In this document: one piece after another, positions 50,058 through 53,686 of the stretch
Numbering within the stretch: the stretch's first letter is position 1
How the letters are laid out: each line of letters begins with the position of its first letter
Assembly: GCF_024171695.1 (NCBI RefSeq)
Contig: NZ_JAMTCF010000034.1
Location: forward strand, 1 to 53,686
Direction of reading: 5' to 3'
DNA: 53,686 bases
From: Actinosynnema pretiosum
GTDB lineage: Bacteria; Actinomycetota; Actinomycetes; Mycobacteriales; Pseudonocardiaceae
Notes under the pieces: model-generated
Told to the model about the DNA's origin: nothing
Database searches by the model: none
What the model saw: only the letters and a program-made list of their open reading frames with translations
Program-made: the position numbers and the translations under genes

Positions 50058-50461
50058 CCGCGCAGCGGCTGCTCCTGGTGGTGGAGGACAGCGAGGAGGA
50101 CCGGGAGGCGATCGACCGCGCCCTGTCGCGCTCGCACCCCGAGCTGCTGCTGGAGTTCCTGCCGGACGGGGGAGACCTGCTGGCGCGGTTGCGCGACGGC
50201 TCGCGGTCCCGGCCGAACCTGATCCTGCTGGATTTGAACATGCCGGAGGTCGACGGGTACCGGCTGCTGGCGGACGTTCGGGCGGATCCGGAGCTGGCGT
50301 CGCTGACGGTGGTGGTGTTCACCTCCTCCACGGCCTCGGCGGACATCGACCGGTGCTATGCGGCGGGGGCGGACAGCTATGTGTACAAGCCGGTGAACTT
50401 CTCGCTGTTCCGGACCGTGCTGCAGGGCGCGGTGGACTACTGGCAGGACAACCCCAGGTAG
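50036..50461 (+). CDS. Single-domain response regulator, Rcp1/CheY-like
   Basis: A GTG at 50036, with GGGGAAGGG about eight bases upstream, gives 141 residues and a 22-base overlap with the phosphatase gene. Key residues are the acidic pair in VVEDSEED, phosphoacceptor Asp66 in LILLDLNMPEVDGY, the Thr/Ser in VVFTSST and the lysine in YVYKPVNF. There is no output domain. Single-domain receivers of this form, such as cyanobacterial Rcp1, are the standard partners of phytochrome kinases, so phosphotransfer from the divergent kinase is likely. The downstream action may be on the phosphatase or be purely signalling. Confidence 0.92.
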   Translation: MGRADGLTAQRLLLVVEDSEEDREAIDRALSRSHPELLLEFLPDGGDLLARLRDGSRSRPNLILLDLNMPEVDGYRLLADVRADPELASLTVVVFTSSTASADIDRCYAAGADSYVYKPVNFSLFRTVLQGAVDYWQDNPR

Positions 50462-50868
50462 GTCGGTTTCACCCGGTGGGGGTGGGGCGTCACCTTGTCG
50501 TGCGAGTGTGCCGGAATTTCCGCTACAGGTGTGATGGCTTCAGTGTGGAATAAAATCAGCGGTGGAGCGGCACGTGGACACCAGCCCACCCGAACTCCGG
50601 GTGATCCAGTGGTAGATCACCAACGGTGATGCCGGGTCCGTCCTGCGGCAGCGTTGGGGGAGTCGCTTCCCCGTATGCCTGTGACTGCTCGGCCCCGAGC
50701 TCCTCCGCCGCAGCGGGCGGTAGCCGCCTCTACTGCGTTCGAAGGTTCTTGATCTTCTGAGGTGCGGGGTGCTCACGTTGCCCCTAGTGTCGGTTCGGCC
50801 GGGCTCCACAAGAGGAGTGCCGGAGCGCTGGGCGCCGGGGGGCGTTCCAGCTCGCAAGGGGGATTCTC
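50462..50868. other. Spacer before the RHS gene
   Basis: I see no gene. A perfect seven-base dyad GGTGATC (50600-50606) and GATCACC (50615-50621) around eight bases could be a terminator for the receiver gene or an operator. The AT-richer patch near 50540-50560 and around 50745-50765 may contain promoters. Confidence 0.4.
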
Positions 50869-50910
50869 GTGAGACGCAGGATGCTGCGTGGATTTGCGCT
50901 GCGCTCTTGA
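50869..50910 (+). pseudogene. Interrupted start of the RHS protein signal peptide
   Basis: A strong AAGGGGGA ribosome site precedes a GTG at 50869, followed by a basic 13-residue stretch (VRRRMLRGFALRS) typical of a signal peptide n-region. The next codon, at 50908-50910, is TGA. The frame then continues with a hydrophobic h-region (AGALFAAAVVVAPTASV) and the RHS protein. The stop separates the two halves of what looks like one Sec signal. Confidence 0.6.
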
Positions 50911-50940
50911 GCCGGTGCGCTGTTCGCCGCTGCGGTTGTC

Positions 50941-53686
50941 GTGGCGCCGACGGCATCTGTGACCGCAGTCGCGGAACCCGGTGTCGCCGAACCGGTGACC
51001 TGGTCGCCGCCGCAGGAGGCCAAGCGCACGGGGGCGGGCGGGCCGCCGCCCAGCACGGTGTGGCAGCCCTCGGGGGAGCGCGAGTCCGAGCGGCGTGGTG
51101 TCGGGACCGCATCGGCAATCGGCTGCATCGCTGACAACGACGGTGTGCTCCCGTGGTTCCCGATGGAGCGACACCCGATCAGCGACCGCTTGGAGCTGAT
51201 GGTCAACCTGTCCAACCGCAACGTCGTGCTGGCCTACCGCGAGCTGACGGTCAAGGGCACGGGCTTGCACCTGTCGGTGAACTGGTTCCTCAACACCCAG
51301 GAGGGGTACGGGAGTTGGGAGCGGGGCTACGACCGGATCGGGCTGCGCCAGTACGACACGGGCGCGCTGCTGTACGGGCCCAGTGGTGAGTGCGTGTGGT
51401 TCGACAAGAACGCCGACGGCTCCTTCGCGCCCGCCGAGCGCCTCCACACCAAGCTGACCAGGACGCCCGAGGGCGGCTACGTCGTCACCTTCGACTCCTC
51501 CGGTGAGCGTTGGCTGTTCACCGGATCGGGCTGGCTGGTGTCGCAGTCCGACCGCAACGGCAACGCCTTGACCATGGGCTACGCCCCCGAGGGACACGTC
51601 TCGTCCGTGACCGACTCGCAGACGCGCGTGACGACCTTCGCCCACGACGCCGACGGGCTTCCCCGGTCCATTACCGATCCGGCGGGTGAGACGTACGGGG
51701 ACTACGCCTACGACGGCGGTTCCATCCGCGAGTTCACCGACCGCGCGGGGGAGCGGACCAAGGTCTCCTACATCCGCGACGCCGCGGACTGGAAGCTGCC
51801 CGGCGCGATCACCGATCCGCGTGGCAACACCTACAGCCTGGAGTACGACTCGGCGCGGAGGTTGACGGCGCTGACCAAGCCGGGCGGAGCCACCAGCACC
51901 TACGCCGACAACCGCGTCACGGACGCCAACGGCCATGCCGCCACCCACGAGTTCGACGACAAGGGCAGGCAGACCAAGGCGACCGACGCGCTCGGGCACG
52001 TCCAGTCGCAGACCTGGACCGCGGCCAGCGACGTCAACACCACCACGAACTCGCTGTCGCACTCCACCACCCGCGAGTACGACTCGCTGAACAACATGAT
52101 CGGCACCAAGCTGCCGACCGGCGCGGAGAACGTGGTGGGGTACACCGACTCCGCTCACCCGCACCTGCCCACGCAGGTCACCGACGGGTCGGGGAACCAG
52201 GTCACCCGCGAGTACGACGCCAACGGCAACCTGACCAAGGCGCGGTCCACCGGGCTGAACGCCGACATCGAGACCTACTCCTACTTCGCCCGCGGTCTCG
52301 TGAAGACCCGGACCGACGGCAAGGGCGCGGTCACCAACTACTCCTACGACACGCGCGGCAACCTCACCGCCGTCGCCCCACCCGCTCCCGCCGGAGCCAG
52401 TTCCTACACCTATGACTCGCTGTCGCGGTTGACCGGCGTCACCGACGGCAACGGCGTCAAGCTGGAGTACGGCTACGACCGGCTCGACCGGGTGGTGTCG
52501 GTCAAGCGCGGCGTGGAGGTGTTGCAGGCCAATAGCTATGACGTCAACGGCAACCTCACCGGTACGCAGGTGCCCGGTGTGTCGCGGGTTCTGGCCTACG
52601 ACGCGCGCAACCAGCTCGCCCGCGTCACGCGCGGCAGTGAGGTCGTCTCGTACACCTACGACAAGGTGGGCAACCTCAGGACGTTGACCACGCCGAGCGG
52701 GACGGCCACGTACGCCTACGACGCGGCGGACCGGTTGACCTCGCTGGCCGACGCGCACGGCGGGACCACCGGGTTCGGCTACGACGACGCGGATCGGCGC
52801 ACCAGCACGGACTTCCCCGGTGGCGCCACGCAGCGCACCGGGTACGACGACTCGGGCAGGCAGACCTCGATCACCGTGGTCAACGGCGACCGGGAGCTGC
52901 TCGCGGCCTCCTACCGGTTCACCCGGCCCGACGGCGGTGACACCGACCGGGTCCAGTCCAAGACCGTCAAGGGCGTCACGACGGACTACGGCTACGACGC
53001 GCTGGGCAGGCTGACCTCGGCCGGTGCCGGGACCTACCGGCTGGACAACGCCTCCAACCTGCTCTCCGGTGAGGGGCGCAGTTATGAGGTCAACGCCGCC
53101 GACCAGTACACGAAGATCAACGACATGGCGGTGTCCTTCGACGGGGCGGGCAACTACAAGTCCACGTCGAGCCCGGCGACGAGCTTCACCCACAGCCCCA
53201 GCAACCAGGTGCGCACCGGGGACTACGAGGGCGCGCGGGTGATGGAGTTCGCCTACGACACCGCCGACCAGACCCAACCGAACCAGATCACCGAGACCCC
53301 GACCGGTGGCAGTCGGGTCACGCACGTGTTCACGCGCACCGCGCTCGGGGTATCAGAGTTCGTGGACAACGGCGTGCGCTCGGGATTCACCCGTGACACC
53401 AATGGTTTGCTGGTCGGGGTGAAGGACGGTTCGGGCGCGCGCCACGGGGCGGTGACCGACTACCAGGGCAGCGTTCTGGCCCTCGTTGACGGGAACGGCC
53501 TGATCGCCGCCGAGTACAGCTACGCCCCGTACGGCGCGGTCACGGCCACCGGGGCTGCGGCCAAGGCCAACCCATTCCGCTACCTGGGCGCCTACCAGTT
53601 GCAGCGGGGGCACTACCTGCTGGGCTACCGGGTGTACGACAGCGCGTTCGCGAGGTTCAGGTCGACCGACCCGACCGGGCAGGAGG
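50941..53686 (+). CDS. RHS/YD-repeat protein, truncated by window end
   Basis: From the TGA at 50908 the frame stays open to the window edge. I mark the first usable start after the stop, a GTG at 50941, but the original start is probably 50869. After an N-terminal segment with WFPMERHPISDRLELMVNLSN come many YD repeats of the form YDxxGxLT (for example YDTRGNLTAV, YDSLSRLTGV, YDKVGNLRTL). The end reaches the RHS core hallmark (YSYAPYGAVTATG, NPFRYLGAYQ, RVYDSAFARFRSTDPTGQ). In this family a variable toxic C-terminus follows directly, with an immunity gene; both would be off the window. Confidence 0.85.
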   Translation, partial: MAPTASVTAVAEPGVAEPVTWSPPQEAKRTGAGGPPPSTVWQPSGERESERRGVGTASAIGCIADNDGVLPWFPMERHPISDRLELMVNLSNRNVVLAYRELTVKGTGLHLSVNWFLNTQEGYGSWERGYDRIGLRQYDTGALLYGPSGECVWFDKNADGSFAPAERLHTKLTRTPEGGYVVTFDSSGERWLFTGSGWLVSQSDRNGNALTMGYAPEGHVSSVTDSQTRVTTFAHDADGLPRSITDPAGETYGDYAYDGGSIREFTDRAGERTKVSYIRDAADWKLPGAITDPRGNTYSLEYDSARRLTALTKPGGATSTYADNRVTDANGHAATHEFDDKGRQTKATDALGHVQSQTWTAASDVNTTTNSLSHSTTREYDSLNNMIGTKLPTGAENVVGYTDSAHPHLPTQVTDGSGNQVTREYDANGNLTKARSTGLNADIETYSYFARGLVKTRTDGKGAVTNYSYDTRGNLTAVAPPAPAGASSYTYDSLSRLTGVTDGNGVKLEYGYDRLDRVVSVKRGVEVLQANSYDVNGNLTGTQVPGVSRVLAYDARNQLARVTRGSEVVSYTYDKVGNLRTLTTPSGTATYAYDAADRLTSLADAHGGTTGFGYDDADRRTSTDFPGGATQRTGYDDSGRQTSITVVNGDRELLAASYRFTRPDGGDTDRVQSKTVKGVTTDYGYDALGRLTSAGAGTYRLDNASNLLSGEGRSYEVNAADQYTKINDMAVSFDGAGNYKSTSSPATSFTHSPSNQVRTGDYEGARVMEFAYDTADQTQPNQITETPTGGSRVTHVFTRTALGVSEFVDNGVRSGFTRDTNGLLVGVKDGSGARHGAVTDYQGSVLALVDGNGLIAAEYSYAPYGAVTATGAAAKANPFRYLGAYQLQRGHYLLGYRVYDSAFARFRSTDPTGQE

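Noticed and set aside
50773..53325. 850-codon open frame on the minus strand opposite the RHS gene
   Set aside because: The plus strand shows clear YD repeats and the RHS core; the minus frame is their GC-driven shadow with repetitive Val/Gly/Arg content and no domain.
1..53686. rRNA, tRNA or riboswitch genes
   Set aside because: Reading both strands I saw no cloverleaf with conserved tRNA boxes, no rRNA signature and no recognisable riboswitch core.

Overview
The window is very GC-rich actinobacterial DNA. Genes are packed with GTGA or ATGA stop/start overlaps, GTG starts are common, and carrier-protein biosynthesis genes are abundant. The style suggests a filamentous actinomycete, probably Pseudonocardiales (Actinosynnema or Saccharothrix type). 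That placement is inference; no rRNA or tRNA gene is present to fix it.

Region 1 (1-9970) is a cut-off IS630-like transposase start, then a small oxidation/export locus. A 14-helix type MFS exporter is divergent from a TetR regulator. A second, paralogous TetR regulator heads a coupled operon of ferredoxin, ferredoxin reductase and a CYP105-like P450, followed by a second P450 and a short macrolide-type glycosyltransferase. The two TetR genes share a nearly identical operator-like sequence, so exporter and oxidation operon are probably co-regulated. A strong hairpin closes each end.

Region 2 (9970-16210) holds an orphan histidine kinase with a Gly/Ser/Asn insertion in its ATP lid, a MerR regulator, and a metal-dependent amidohydrolase divergent from a TetR gene across a palindrome. 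Its spacers carry short degenerate tandem repeats of 18, 22 and 26 bp; a 36-bp array lies in region 1.

Region 3 (16270-34540) is a hybrid biosynthetic gene cluster. The leftward operon runs ACP, class III aminotransferase, 4HBT thioesterase, FabZ-like hotdog protein, ketosynthase, half-ketosynthase without a nucleophile, AMP ligase, stand-alone adenylation domain. The rightward operon runs C-A-T NRPS, MFS exporter, KS-AT-ACP PKS, type II thioesterase, acyl-CoA dehydrogenase, free PCP. There is no ketoreductase. Four proteins have changed catalytic residues: C domain HQxxxDG, hotdog Glu to Gln, half-KS Cys to Pro, dehydrogenase Glu to Gly. I infer a type II ketosynthase route in which the aminotransferase acts on a beta-keto thioester, joined to an NRPS/PKS line. 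The product is unknown.

Region 4 (34540-45650) has a PEVK-like repeat protein with a BRCT-like domain, a substrate-binding-protein homologue without a signal peptide, a DUF4132 protein behind two tandem matches to the LexA-independent DNA-damage promoter, an unknown 215-aa protein, and a two-gene operon of an XRE-ImmA/IrrE metallopeptidase with a tRNA-guanine-transglycosylase-like protein. That pair is my main candidate for an undescribed stress or defence system.

Region 5 (45650-53686) is a light-signalling module (bacteriophytochrome kinase divergent from a GAF-PP2C phosphatase coupled to an Rcp1-like receiver), then an RHS/YD-repeat protein cut by the window end whose signal peptide is interrupted by an in-frame TGA.
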